This document shows, piece after piece, positions 1-8,648 of a stretch of 64,000 nucleotides of DNA. Position 1 is the first letter of the stretch; the number at the start of each line of letters is the position of its first letter. Origin of the DNA: Croceivirga sp. (GTDB lineage Bacteria > Bacteroidota > Bacteroidia > Flavobacteriales > Flavobacteriaceae); contig JANQQQ010000012.1 in assembly GCA_028284935.1 (NCBI GenBank), forward strand, positions 1 through 64,000, given 5' to 3'. Both the position numbers and the translations under genes were made by a program. The notes below the pieces were generated by a model that was not told the origin of the DNA, did no database searches, and saw only the letters and a list, made by a program, of their open reading frames with translations.

Positions 1-2
1 CG

Positions 3-494
3 GAATCGTTTGAGTTTTATGAGACCTTGAGCGCCTTTTCACAGAACGAATCGGTTTTCAGCCAGATCCAACCGGGTAGGTTGGAGGGCAACGTGACCAA
101 TGTGAACGGGGATACTGAGGTCATCGGCTATTTTGATGTCAGTAACGAAGTTTCGGAACGCTTTTATTTCAATTATGCGGACCTGTTCCCTGGAGAACCC
201 TTGCCTCCCTATTTTGGTGGGGCAAATTGTGATCGATTGATTCTTTCAAGTTTTGGAGAATCCGAAAGTTTTGTGAGCCCACGTTTGGGGAATCCAGAGC
301 GGGATGGGCCTACTATCCCCGAGTGTGGGGAGCCTAGATTGATTCCCGAGATTAAACTTGGTTTGGTTGAGTACGTTACTGTTAACCCAGATCCTGGTTT
401 ATGTGAAGGGCCATATCTTGTTACGCCCACCATTTGTGGCGATTGTAACGTCATTGGCAGTAATGTCGTACCTGAATTTTGGATAGAAGAATGA
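3..494 (+). CDS. DUF4249 family lipoprotein, C-terminal part (5' end outside window)
   Basis: This reading frame is open from the window edge, so only about the last 163 residues are present. It aligns well with the C-terminal thirds of the next two genes: all three carry a QIQPG or DIQPG motif followed by EGN, an FPGE-type PPYF segment, and the ending CGxC, GSN, (E/D)FW. On that basis it is a third DUF4249 paralogue. DUF4249 proteins are Bacteroidota lipoproteins usually found next to TonB-dependent receptors; their molecular role is not established. This copy has a longer, Pro/Gly-rich insertion between PPYF and the terminal CGDC than its neighbours. The stop codon overlaps the start of the next gene as ATGA (491-494), which implies translational coupling. 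The upstream gene, possibly a TonB receptor, lies outside the window. Confidence 0.85.
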   Translation, partial: ESFEFYETLSAFSQNESVFSQIQPGRLEGNVTNVNGDTEVIGYFDVSNEVSERFYFNYADLFPGEPLPPYFGGANCDRLILSSFGESESFVSPRLGNPERDGPTIPECGEPRLIPEIKLGLVEYVTVNPDPGLCEGPYLVTPTICGDCNVIGSNVVPEFWIEE

Positions 495-1699
495 GAAATC
501 GATGCTTAAAAATAATGGCTTTGCTTTTGGTTTTCACCAGTTGTGTGGAAACTTTTGACACTGCACCTTTCTTAAACGATGATGAAGTAAGCGAGGATAT
601 CTTGGTGGTTGAGGCCATCATTACGGACGAGATGAAGCAGCAAACCATAAAAATTTCAAAATTGGGATCCTTGGATGGGGGAGCCGGGCCAGGTGAAATT
701 GGCAATGCCCAGGTCAGCTTAGAAGATGGAACGGGAACAATGTATGCTTTTAATTCATTGGGCGGGGGAATCTATGCCTCCCAGAACCCTTTTGCTGCGG
801 TGCCCAATGTTTCCTACTCGCTTCGTGTAGTAATTAATGGGAAGGAATATAGCTCAACGGAAGAGCTGTTACCCTCAACGTCTACCATTGATGAATTATA
901 TGCACGTAGAATAACAAGTGATGGTGGGGTGGACGGTATTGGAATTTTTGTCAATCCTCTCGGAGGGGGTGAATCGCCAAAGTTTCGCTATGAGTTTGAG
1001 GAAACCTATGAAATTATTGCCCCGCTTTGGGCCCCTTTTGATATGGTGGTCACCAGCAGGACCTTTCCGTTCGAATTTGATTTGGTGCCTAGAGATCGAG
1101 ATACCCGAAGGTGCTTTGGGACCAGACGTTCAAACGATATCATTCTGTCCTCGGATTTGGATTTGGAAAACAATGTGGAACAGGGCTTTCTAGTTCAGTT
1201 TATCTCCTCAGAAGATCCAGTAATACAACACCGTTACAGTATTTTGGTTTCGCAATTCAGTCAAGGCACCAACGCTCATGCATTTTATACCACATTGAGG
1301 GAACAAGCTACCAGCGCGGATGTCTTTAGCCAAATTCAACCAGGCTTCATAGAGGGTAATATTGCCAACATATCAAATGAAGAGGATAGGGTCATTGGAT
1401 TTTTTAGTGTGGAAAGTGTGGTTTCCAGAAGACTTTTTTTTGATTATGAGGATTTTTATCCGGACGAGGAATTACCCCCCTATTTTATTAATTGTAATTC
1501 CCTTGGGGCTCCCCGCACCGTGACCCCAGCAGGAACCTCCCCACTAATGGATGCCATTGATAGTGGTGATTTTGTTTATGTAAGGGATAATAATGGGGAA
1601 GTTCCCGACGGAGGTCCTTTTTTAACAGCCAGAACACCATGTGGTAATTGCACAGTTTTAGGCAGTAATGTCATACCCGAATTTTGGACGGAAGAATGA
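491..1699 (+). CDS. DUF4249 family lipoprotein (tandem copy 2)
   Basis: This encodes about 402 residues. The ATG at 491 is preferred over the in-frame TTG at 479 because it gives a compact lipoprotein signal peptide (basic MRNR, hydrophobic core, then FTSC with the lipid-accepting Cys near residue 20) and makes the ATGA overlap with the previous stop. The mature part is rich in beta-strand residues and contains a DILVVEA segment, the VSYSLRV type of Ig-like strand, and the FEETYEIIAP block shared with the next gene. It ends in CGNC, GSN, EFW. DUF4249 proteins are thought to sit in the outer membrane or periplasm beside TonB-dependent importers; no ligand can be read from the sequence. The gene overlaps the next one by another ATGA (1696-1699), so the tandem copies form one translationally coupled operon. 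Confidence 0.88.
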   Translation: MRNRCLKIMALLLVFTSCVETFDTAPFLNDDEVSEDILVVEAIITDEMKQQTIKISKLGSLDGGAGPGEIGNAQVSLEDGTGTMYAFNSLGGGIYASQNPFAAVPNVSYSLRVVINGKEYSSTEELLPSTSTIDELYARRITSDGGVDGIGIFVNPLGGGESPKFRYEFEETYEIIAPLWAPFDMVVTSRTFPFEFDLVPRDRDTRRCFGTRRSNDIILSSDLDLENNVEQGFLVQFISSEDPVIQHRYSILVSQFSQGTNAHAFYTTLREQATSADVFSQIQPGFIEGNIANISNEEDRVIGFFSVESVVSRRLFFDYEDFYPDEELPPYFINCNSLGAPRTVTPAGTSPLMDAIDSGDFVYVRDNNGEVPDGGPFLTARTPCGNCTVLGSNVIPEFWTEE

Positions 1700-2901
1700 G
1701 AACTCGATATGTACAAATACTTACTTTGCTTTTGGTTTTCACCGATTGTGTAGAACCCTTCGATAGTATACCCTCCTTGAATCCTGAGCCGGAAGCGGAG
1801 GATATTCTAGTCGTTGAGGCGACAATTACTGATAGAGTACAGGTTCAAGAGGTCCGCCTAAGTATTGGAGGTACTTTTCTGGATGAAAATGATCCTTTGG
1901 GGGTCACTGCTGGCGAAGTATCCATAGAGGTGGATGACGGTACTATAATTGAATTTAGTCACATAGGGGATGGTGTATACCGTTCCAATGAGGTTTTTGG
2001 TGCCGAATCCAATAACGAGTACCAACTTCGGGTACACTATAATGGCGACACCTATATTTCCGAAAGCGAGGAATTACCACCAATCGCTTCTATTGAAGAT
2101 GTCTATGCTCAAAGAATGGTCAATGCTATGGGAACTGACGGGGTAGGAATATTCGTAGACGCCACTGTCAATGGAAACACCCCTCTTTTTAGGTACCAAT
2201 TTGAGGAGACCTATAAAATAATAGCGCCGGAATGGAACCCGCAAGACTTGATTTTCGAGGGGGTACTGCCACCCTACGAATTTCGTTTAGTGCAACGCGA
2301 GCAGGAAGAGCGTGTTTGTTTTGGAATCCGTTTATCCAACGACATCGTTCAATCCGAAGGTCAAAGCTTACAAATCAATCAACTTAATGGCATACTGGTT
2401 CACTTTATCCCAAAAGATGACCCTATACTGCAACATCGATATAGTATTTTAATAAGGCAGTTAAGTCAAGGGGTGGATGCCTTTAGTTTTTATCGTCTTT
2501 TAAAGGAACAGTCGACGAGCAACAACGTCTTTACGGATATTCAGCCTGGGTTTATTGAAGGAAACCTTAAAAATTTGGACGATACAGATGAATTGGTCAT
2601 CGGGTATTTTGAGGTTGCTCAAGAAGATACCCGTCGACTATTCTTTAATTTTGCGGACATTTTTCCAGGTGAAGATGCCCCGCCCTACTTTATAAATTGT
2701 AATTTTCCAAGTGCTCCACCACCGCTGACTCCTGGATTAACCTCCCCGTTGCGCGATGCCATTGCATCTGGGAATTTTGTGTATGCGGGGGATAACAATG
2801 GCAGGGTGGAAGGTGGTGGTCCATATCTTATGGTTAGAAGACCATGCGGAGATTGTACTGCCTTGGGTAGTAATATAGTACCGGATTTTTGGGAAGAATA
2901 A
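1696..2901 (+). CDS. DUF4249 family lipoprotein (tandem copy 3)
   Basis: This encodes about 401 residues starting at the ATG of the ATGA overlap; an in-frame TTG at 1684 is less likely. The signal peptide is MRTR, then a hydrophobic core, then FTDC, and the mature part begins VEPFDS, parallel to VETFDT in copy 2. It shares the DILVVEA, FEETYKIIAP, QHRYSIL, DIQPG, PPYFINCN and CGDC/GSN/DFW blocks with its neighbour along the whole length, so the two are clear tandem paralogues. Four Cys positions in the mature C-terminal part (CFG, NCN, CGDC) are shared and could form disulfides. Only a run of AATA repeats separates it from the next gene, 13 bases away. Confidence 0.88.
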   Translation: MRTRYVQILTLLLVFTDCVEPFDSIPSLNPEPEAEDILVVEATITDRVQVQEVRLSIGGTFLDENDPLGVTAGEVSIEVDDGTIIEFSHIGDGVYRSNEVFGAESNNEYQLRVHYNGDTYISESEELPPIASIEDVYAQRMVNAMGTDGVGIFVDATVNGNTPLFRYQFEETYKIIAPEWNPQDLIFEGVLPPYEFRLVQREQEERVCFGIRLSNDIVQSEGQSLQINQLNGILVHFIPKDDPILQHRYSILIRQLSQGVDAFSFYRLLKEQSTSNNVFTDIQPGFIEGNLKNLDDTDELVIGYFEVAQEDTRRLFFNFADIFPGEDAPPYFINCNFPSAPPPLTPGLTSPLRDAIASGNFVYAGDNNGRVEGGGPYLMVRRPCGDCTALGSNIVPDFWEE

Positions 2902-2914
2902 ATAAATAAATAAA

Positions 2915-4672
2915 ATGAAAAAGTTTCAGCTACTAGTAATGGTGAGTATACTTAGCGTTTCGGCAAGTAACGTCTTATCCCAGTATGTCATAAAAACACA
3001 GGAAGAACTGACCAATATTAAACAATTGGCCCAGGAAAAGGTATATATCAACCATACCGGCCCTTTGGCTTTGACAGGGGAATATGTTTACTACAGTTTT
3101 TCTTGCTTCAACACCCAAACCAATAGGGTTAGTGACATCAGCAAATTAGGTTATGTAAGTCTTGTGAACAGTAAAGGAGAATTTGTACTTACGCAAAAGC
3201 TTAAATTGGACAAAGGTTTGGCACAAGGCGATTTCTTTCTCAAAACGGATATGCCCTCTGGGGTATACAAATTGTTGGGTTATACCCATTGGATGAAAAA
3301 TAATGGTTTAAATCAGTTGTTCCAGCAAGATTTTATAGTAATCAATCCGTATATGGCCGATCAAACCGCCTTACTGAATAAAGAAACACCAAAAAGTCTT
3401 TTGAGCAAAGAGGATTATGCAGAAGACAAGTCCACCATTTTGTTGGAGTTGGATACTTTAGCCTATGCCACAAGAAGTAAGGTCCGTTTATCCCTAAGAA
3501 ATTACAAGGGATACTTAGGCAATGGATATTATACCGTAAAGGTGAAAAAGAAAAATGCACTGGAATCCCCCTTGGTAATGAGGGCCCCCGAATTTTCAAA
3601 GAAATATTTTAACATTCCCAAAGAGATTAATAAAGCGGTGGGTGACAGTATTTATTTGCCAGAACAACGCGGAGAGCTGGTCTTCGGAAATGTCTCTTAT
3701 GCCAATACCAATGAACCCGTTGAGAATGAACCCATCGTTATTTCAATTCCCGGGAAAGAGTTTGTTTTAAAATTTGCTACCACCGATGCAGAGGGAAACT
3801 TTTTCAGCTATTTGCAAAAAGACTACAAATCTGAAAATGTAGTCGCACAGGCCGGTAGTGCCAATGACTATAAAATTGTATTTAACAACAAGTCGATCCC
3901 CGATATTGGTGGTATGGAATTTACTTCCTTCACCTTGAACGAGGAGTATGCCGATTTCATAAAGGGGCAAAGTGTCTACAACCAAATTGAGAACCAATTC
4001 TTTGGTCTTAAACCTGACTCCGTTTTGGTTGGCGACCCCATTGACCCCTTTGATGGTGGTACTCCGGAGGTTTTTAATTTGGATGATTACACCAGGTTTC
4101 CTACGTTTCAAGAGACCTTGGTTGAAATTTTGAACAATGCCGGGTACCGAAATAATGGGAAGGGAAACGATTACATTAGAATTGCCCAAGACTTTGAAAC
4201 CTACAATGAAGAGTTCAATGTATTACCTTCAATAGTAGTATTTGATGGCGTGTATATCCCAAATCATGAAGCTCTTAAGGATTATGATGCCAGAAAAATA
4301 AAATCCATAAGTCTTATTCGGGATAAATTTCAATTGGCCAATAAGGAATACCAGGGAATAATGAGTGTTGAAACTTTTGATGGGGACTACCTTGAGGAAC
4401 ATGCCCATCCCAATAAAACCGTTGCTCGATTGGCAAGGCCATTTCCTAAGAAGAGGTACTACCGTCAAGATTATACAAATAATACCAACTATGGGAGGGT
4501 GCCTGATTATAGAACCTTACTTTGTTGGGAACCCAATATTGTTTTGGAGGGAAATGGCACTGACTTGGAATTTTACACTTCTGATATCAAAGGAGAATAT
4601 GAGATCTTGTTAGACGGATTTACAACTTACGGAAAGCCGATAAGCCTTACAGAAACCATTATGGTAGAATAA
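2915..4672 (+). CDS. Secreted Bacteroidota protein with MG2-like region and barrel-less plug-like domain
   Basis: This is a 585-residue exported protein with a Sec signal peptide (MKKF, hydrophobic core, cleavage near VLSQ at about residue 23). The first 140 residues (VYINHTGPLALTGEYVYYS, then PSGVYKLLGYTHWM) resemble the macroglobulin-type MG2 beta-sandwich found in large Bacteroidota envelope proteins. A second, carboxypeptidase-regulatory-like strand region follows at about 245-300 (GELVFGNVSYANTNEPVENE). Residues about 435-490 (IVVFDGVYIPN, then DARKIKSISLIRD, then GIMSVET) follow the pattern of a TonB receptor plug domain (a VVDGV element, an IESIEVLKD element, a GVI strand), but no beta-barrel follows. 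It lies 13 bases after the DUF4249 genes, so it is probably co-expressed with them at the cell surface. The precise function is unknown; the domain reading is by eye. Confidence 0.75.
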   Translation: MKKFQLLVMVSILSVSASNVLSQYVIKTQEELTNIKQLAQEKVYINHTGPLALTGEYVYYSFSCFNTQTNRVSDISKLGYVSLVNSKGEFVLTQKLKLDKGLAQGDFFLKTDMPSGVYKLLGYTHWMKNNGLNQLFQQDFIVINPYMADQTALLNKETPKSLLSKEDYAEDKSTILLELDTLAYATRSKVRLSLRNYKGYLGNGYYTVKVKKKNALESPLVMRAPEFSKKYFNIPKEINKAVGDSIYLPEQRGELVFGNVSYANTNEPVENEPIVISIPGKEFVLKFATTDAEGNFFSYLQKDYKSENVVAQAGSANDYKIVFNNKSIPDIGGMEFTSFTLNEEYADFIKGQSVYNQIENQFFGLKPDSVLVGDPIDPFDGGTPEVFNLDDYTRFPTFQETLVEILNNAGYRNNGKGNDYIRIAQDFETYNEEFNVLPSIVVFDGVYIPNHEALKDYDARKIKSISLIRDKFQLANKEYQGIMSVETFDGDYLEEHAHPNKTVARLARPFPKKRYYRQDYTNNTNYGRVPDYRTLLCWEPNIVLEGNGTDLEFYTSDIKGEYEILLDGFTTYGKPISLTETIMVE

Positions 4673-4721
4673 CAGAGAAAATAATCTAAATAATGACGTA
4701 TATTAGCGATAAAGCTAAGCA

Positions 4722-6254
4722 ATGCTCACCAAAATATTTGGCAGCGCTGTTTTTGGCGTTGAGGCAACTACCGTAACCGTTGAGGTCAATGTGGACAAAG
4801 GAATAGGCTATCATTTGGTTGGGCTTCCCGATAATGCCATAAAAGAAAGTAATTATCGTATTGCCGCCGCCTTAAAAAACAATGGCTATAAAATTCCTGG
4901 TAAGAAAATTACCATTAACATGGCTCCAGCCGACTTACGTAAGGAGGGTTCTGCTTATGACCTGACCTTGGCCATTGGGATTTTGGCCGCCTCGGGCCAG
5001 ATTGCTTCTCCCAATATTGATACGTATCTGATTATGGGGGAACTTTCCCTGGATGGATCCGTTCAGCCCATTAAAGGAGCCTTGCCCATAGCCATAAAAG
5101 CCCAACAAGAAGGTTTTAAGGGGTTTATACTTCCCAAGGACAATGCCAAGGAAGCCGCCATCGTTGGCAAAATGGAAGTATTTGGTGTGGAGAGTATTAA
5201 GGAGGTCATCAACTTTTTTGATACAGATGAACCGCTGGAACAGACCGTTATTGATACCCGGGAAGAATTCTACAAGAAGCTGGATTTTCCGGATTTTGAT
5301 TTCTCCGATGTACGGGGTCAGGAGAGCATTAAACGTTGTATGGAGATTGCTGCCGCCGGTGGTCATAACATTATCTTAATTGGTCCCCCGGGAGCTGGGA
5401 AAACGATGCTGGCCAAGCGTTTACCTTCCATTTTGCCACCCATGACACTGCACGAAGCGTTGGAAACGACCAAGATTCATAGCGTGGTTGGAAAGGTGAA
5501 GGACATGGGATTAATGAGCCAGCGTCCTTTTCGTTCCCCACATCATACCATTTCTGATGTGGCATTGGTTGGTGGGGGTACCTATCCGCAGCCGGGAGAG
5601 ATTTCTATGGCCCATAATGGGGTGTTGTTTTTGGATGAATTGCCAGAATTTAAACGAACGGTTTTGGAGGTGATGCGGCAACCTTTGGAAGACCGGGAAG
5701 TGACCATTTCACGTGCCAAATTCACCGTGACCTACCCTAGTAGTTTCATGTTGGTGGCCAGTATGAACCCCAGTCCGGGGGGTTATTTTAATGATCCCGA
5801 TTCCCAGGTGACTTCATCTCCAGCTGAAATGCAGCGGTATTTGGGGAAGATTTCTGGACCGCTATTGGATAGGATTGACATACACATCGAGGTCACGCCA
5901 GTTCCCTTTGAGAAGCTTTCGGAAGACAGAAAAGGGGAGAGCAGTGTAGCGATTAGAAAGCGCGTCACTGCAGCTAGGCAAATCCAGGGCAAACGTTTTT
6001 CGGAATTGGAAAAAGTACATTACAATGCCCAAATGAATACCAAACAGATTCGGGAATATTGTAGGTTGGACCAACCTTCGCTGGAATTGCTAAAAAACGC
6101 CATGGAGCGATTGAACCTTTCGGCCCGGGCCTATGACCGGATTTTAAAGGTAGCACGGACCATTGCCGATTTGGCTAACATGGAAAAAATCAACGGAGAT
6201 CATATTTCCGAGGCCATTCAGTATAGAAGCTTGGACAGGGAGGGATGGCTCTAG
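4722..6254 (+). CDS. yifB: YifB/ComM-family Mg chelatase-like AAA+ ATPase
   Basis: This is a 510-residue full-length member of the YifB/ComM family. The N-terminal ChlI-like domain (about 20-165) contains VGLPDNAIKES and the ITINMAPADLRKEG segment. The AAA+ module has Walker A GPPGAGKTMLAKRL at about 221-234 and Walker B VLFLDELPEF at about 301-310, followed by the MNPSPGGYF sensor region, and a C-terminal helical Mg_chelatase_C domain ends HISEAIQYRSLDREGWL. In Gram-negative bacteria ComM is a branch-migration helicase acting in natural transformation; whether that holds here is inference. The last 50 bases of this gene have a decayed copy about 1.65 kb downstream (see 7854-7901). The gene appears to be expressed alone. 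Confidence 0.95.
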   Translation: MLTKIFGSAVFGVEATTVTVEVNVDKGIGYHLVGLPDNAIKESNYRIAAALKNNGYKIPGKKITINMAPADLRKEGSAYDLTLAIGILAASGQIASPNIDTYLIMGELSLDGSVQPIKGALPIAIKAQQEGFKGFILPKDNAKEAAIVGKMEVFGVESIKEVINFFDTDEPLEQTVIDTREEFYKKLDFPDFDFSDVRGQESIKRCMEIAAAGGHNIILIGPPGAGKTMLAKRLPSILPPMTLHEALETTKIHSVVGKVKDMGLMSQRPFRSPHHTISDVALVGGGTYPQPGEISMAHNGVLFLDELPEFKRTVLEVMRQPLEDREVTISRAKFTVTYPSSFMLVASMNPSPGGYFNDPDSQVTSSPAEMQRYLGKISGPLLDRIDIHIEVTPVPFEKLSEDRKGESSVAIRKRVTAARQIQGKRFSELEKVHYNAQMNTKQIREYCRLDQPSLELLKNAMERLNLSARAYDRILKVARTIADLANMEKINGDHISEAIQYRSLDREGWL

Positions 6255-6456
6255 GTTATTTTTTACGGGCTACTAACGCTAAAAAACATGGTGCCTAAGG
6301 TTGGGGTGAATATATATGTATTTGTTAAATGGATTTTCCTTAATTTTAGTGGGCTCTTGAAAAAAAACCTGGAACATATAATAATCAACGGAATTATGGG
6401 TTTACTATTCAAAAGTCCCGTATCATCCCGAATCTGGACGAAAGTGAACTTAGCAC

Positions 6457-7773
6457 ATGTACCGATTTAAAGTCTTCGCTGCTCTGGCGATTTTGTCTCT
6501 TCTCCTATTTTTTCTTATGGCAAGCGGTAACGACACTGTTTCAACTGACCGTTCTTCAATAAAAACTTTAGATGATAGCTTCCATACATCTCTAAAACAC
6601 AATACTAAGGTTATAGAAAAAGAACTTCAGATGGCCCTACAAAAGGCCGTTGGCTCCTATTTCAATAAGGCCATAGCCTCTGGGGAAGTTGTGGGTGCCG
6701 GTGTAAGCATTGTAAATGGGAAACAAGTGCTCTTAGCGGACGGATTTGGAATACGGAATGGCCTTACTGGTAAAAAGGTAGACGGGCAAACGGTATTCCG
6801 ACTGGGTTCGCTTTCAAAGGGATTTACCGGGATACTTGCCTCAGATTTAAAAGGTGAAGGAAAGTTGACCTGGGAAGACCGGGTAAGTGATTGCATTCCT
6901 GAATTTGAGTTGGGTGATCGGGAGAATACTGAAAACATTACCCTTGCCCATTTATTGTCACATACGTCCGGAGCACCCTACCACAGCTATACAAATCTGG
7001 TGGAGGCTGGACTATCCCTTGAACAGATTGCAAGTCGTTTTGGTGAGGTAACCCCCATAAGCAGACCAGGGGAAATGTATAGCTATCAAAATGCGCTATT
7101 TGCGCTTTCAGGGGAGATGATGGAGAGGGTTACCGGGCAGGAGATTACCAAATCCTTGGAGGAACGCTTTTTCAAACCGCTTGAAATGTGCTCGACCACC
7201 ATGGACTTTGATGCCTTAAGGAAGATGGAAAACAAAGCGAAACCTCACGTCAGATCAAGACATGGGTGGAAATCTGGAAGGCTGACCGACTCCTACTTTA
7301 ATGCGGTCGCTGCCGGGGGCATTAATTCAAATGCCGAAGACATGGCGAAATGGATGCAGCTTTTACTCGGTCACAATCCCGATGTAATGGCACATGAAGA
7401 CGTACAGGAGGCCTTTACTCCTTTTATTGAGATACCCGGGAGACAGAAGTACTATCAGAAATGGCCCGGACATACCGCATCGTATTATGGCTTTGGCTGG
7501 AGGATCCACACCTACATCTCGGGTAACTTGGGTGCTAAGAATACCATTTGGCACCATGGAGGAAGTGTTAACCACTTCCGTAACGAAATAGCGGTCTTTC
7601 CTGAGGAAGACCTAGGTATTTGCGTATTGCTGAACAACCAATCCAAGATAGCCCGGCACGTTATTATCGACCTTTACGGTATCGTTCAGGAGGTTTTTCG
7701 TGCGCACAAGGGCGAAACATCTCTGAACCAATCCGTGGTCAGCTCGCAATCTTCTCTATCAACCGGAACTTGA
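6457..7773 (+). CDS. Serine hydrolase of the class C beta-lactamase / PBP-like family
   Basis: This encodes 438 residues. The N-terminal hydrophobic stretch (MYRFKVFAALAILSLLLFFL) acts as a signal peptide or anchor, so the domain should face the periplasm. The three active-site motifs of the beta-lactamase fold are in order: Ser-x-x-Lys as S118-L-S-K121, Tyr-x-Asn as Y210-Q-N212, and the third-strand motif as H366-H-G-G369 in place of KTG. The HxG version is usual in esterases and D-aminopeptidase or PBP4*-type members rather than in true resistance enzymes, so the substrate is not predictable. The gene sits alone between yifB and a Crp/Fnr regulator. A partial copy of the yifB end follows it, which suggests that this gene was inserted or that the locus was rearranged. 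Confidence 0.88.
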   Translation: MYRFKVFAALAILSLLLFFLMASGNDTVSTDRSSIKTLDDSFHTSLKHNTKVIEKELQMALQKAVGSYFNKAIASGEVVGAGVSIVNGKQVLLADGFGIRNGLTGKKVDGQTVFRLGSLSKGFTGILASDLKGEGKLTWEDRVSDCIPEFELGDRENTENITLAHLLSHTSGAPYHSYTNLVEAGLSLEQIASRFGEVTPISRPGEMYSYQNALFALSGEMMERVTGQEITKSLEERFFKPLEMCSTTMDFDALRKMENKAKPHVRSRHGWKSGRLTDSYFNAVAAGGINSNAEDMAKWMQLLLGHNPDVMAHEDVQEAFTPFIEIPGRQKYYQKWPGHTASYYGFGWRIHTYISGNLGAKNTIWHHGGSVNHFRNEIAVFPEEDLGICVLLNNQSKIARHVIIDLYGIVQEVFRAHKGETSLNQSVVSSQSSLSTGT

Positions 7774-7853
7774 ACTATTGACCCCAGGTTGTTTTTGTTG
7801 GACATTTCTTGGTTTCTGCTAGTATAAGATTGGTCAGTCCATCCGAGCAAGGT

Positions 7854-7901
7854 ATATTTCCGAAGCATTCAATGTAGAAGTCTGGACAGGAAAGGATGGC
7901 C
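7854..7901 (+). pseudogene. Decayed duplicate of the yifB 3' end
   Basis: Positions 7854-7901 align with 6202-6250, the last codons of yifB. In about 49 aligned positions there are eight substitutions, all transitions, and one missing base near 7865 that breaks the frame. Codons corresponding to RSLDR and GW can still be read. The stretch has no start codon and is not expected to be functional. It lies just beyond the serine hydrolase gene, so that gene is bracketed by two copies of the yifB end in direct orientation. Similarity fades on both sides, so the unit is short. Confidence 0.7.
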
Positions 7902-7968
7902 TGCGTAATTTGCTTTCTGCGAACACTTTTTAACAAATCCTATTGGGGGAAAACCGTAACTTTATAGT

Positions 7969-8544
7969 ATGCAAATGCTACGCGATTATTTTAAGGGCTT
8001 TGGTGAAATCTCTACTGGGGATATGGATTTTTTGGTAAATCGATGTACGGAAAGGACCCTTTTAAAAGGAGAGAAGCTCATTCGACCCCATCAACGTGTT
8101 GATAGCATTTATTTTATTGCCAGTGGTTTTCTGCATTATTTTTCCTATAATGAGTTTGGTGAACGTGTAACTTTGAAAGTGATAAGTCCCAATCATTGTT
8201 GGACGATTATGGATAGTTTTTTCCATCAAAGGGCAACTTCGGATGAATGCCAAGCCTTAACGAATGTCAGCTATTGCGAGTTGAAAAGGTCCGATTACAC
8301 AGCGGTTAAACTCCACAATAAGGACTTGGCCAACTTTATACAAACGGTTACCGAATATATTTTATCTTCTAAAGTGGTCGAGGAAAATAAAAAATCCAAA
8401 ATGTCCGTTGAAGAGCGGTACCTTGACCTTTTGCAGTACCATCCTGATATGGTGCAACAGGTGCCCGTGAATATCATTGCTTCCTACATTGGCACTTCTC
8501 GCGAAACATTACATCGAATCCGTAGAAAATTGACCGCCGCATAA
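7969..8544 (+). CDS. Crp/Fnr-family transcriptional regulator
   Basis: This encodes 191 residues. Residues about 20-125 form the cyclic-nucleotide-binding-type beta-roll (KGEKLIRPHQ, then IYFIASGFLHYFSYNEFGERVTL). A long dimerisation helix follows (about 105-145), then a winged helix-turn-helix whose recognition part reads VNIIASYIGTSRETLHRIRRKL at about 160-188. No Cys cluster for an Fe-S centre is present, so it is not an oxygen-sensing Fnr of the E. coli kind; this subgroup is widespread in Bacteroidota and its ligands are mostly unknown. A perfect 16-bp palindrome of TGTG-N8-CACA type lies 22 bases beyond its stop, upstream of the next gene, and is a plausible operator for it. Confidence 0.88.
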   Translation: MQMLRDYFKGFGEISTGDMDFLVNRCTERTLLKGEKLIRPHQRVDSIYFIASGFLHYFSYNEFGERVTLKVISPNHCWTIMDSFFHQRATSDECQALTNVSYCELKRSDYTAVKLHNKDLANFIQTVTEYILSSKVVEENKKSKMSVEERYLDLLQYHPDMVQQVPVNIIASYIGTSRETLHRIRRKLTAA

Positions 8545-8565
8545 TTCCCTAAAATTTTTTGTTAA

Positions 8566-8581
8566 TGTGTCATATGACACA
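8566..8581. promoter_or_regulatory. Perfect 16-bp palindrome, candidate Crp/Fnr operator
   Basis: The bases TGTGTCATATGACACA read identically on both strands. The half-site TGTG with eight central bases and CACA resembles the class of sites bound by Crp-type dimers (TGTGA-N6-TCACA). It lies between a Crp/Fnr gene (stop at 8544) and an SRPBCC gene (start at 8649), about 68 bases before the latter, where it could control the SRPBCC gene. Binding by the neighbouring regulator is inferred from position and symmetry only. Confidence 0.6.
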
Positions 8582-8648
8582 GTTTTTGTTTCATGATGTG
8601 GTGAACTTTATCATCGTATTTGTTGATTAACCTTTAAAACCCGTTATC

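Noticed and set aside
6288-6470. 60-codon open frame between yifB and the serine hydrolase
   Set aside because: It overlaps the start of the hydrolase, has no recognisable motif and atypical codon use, and is probably chance.
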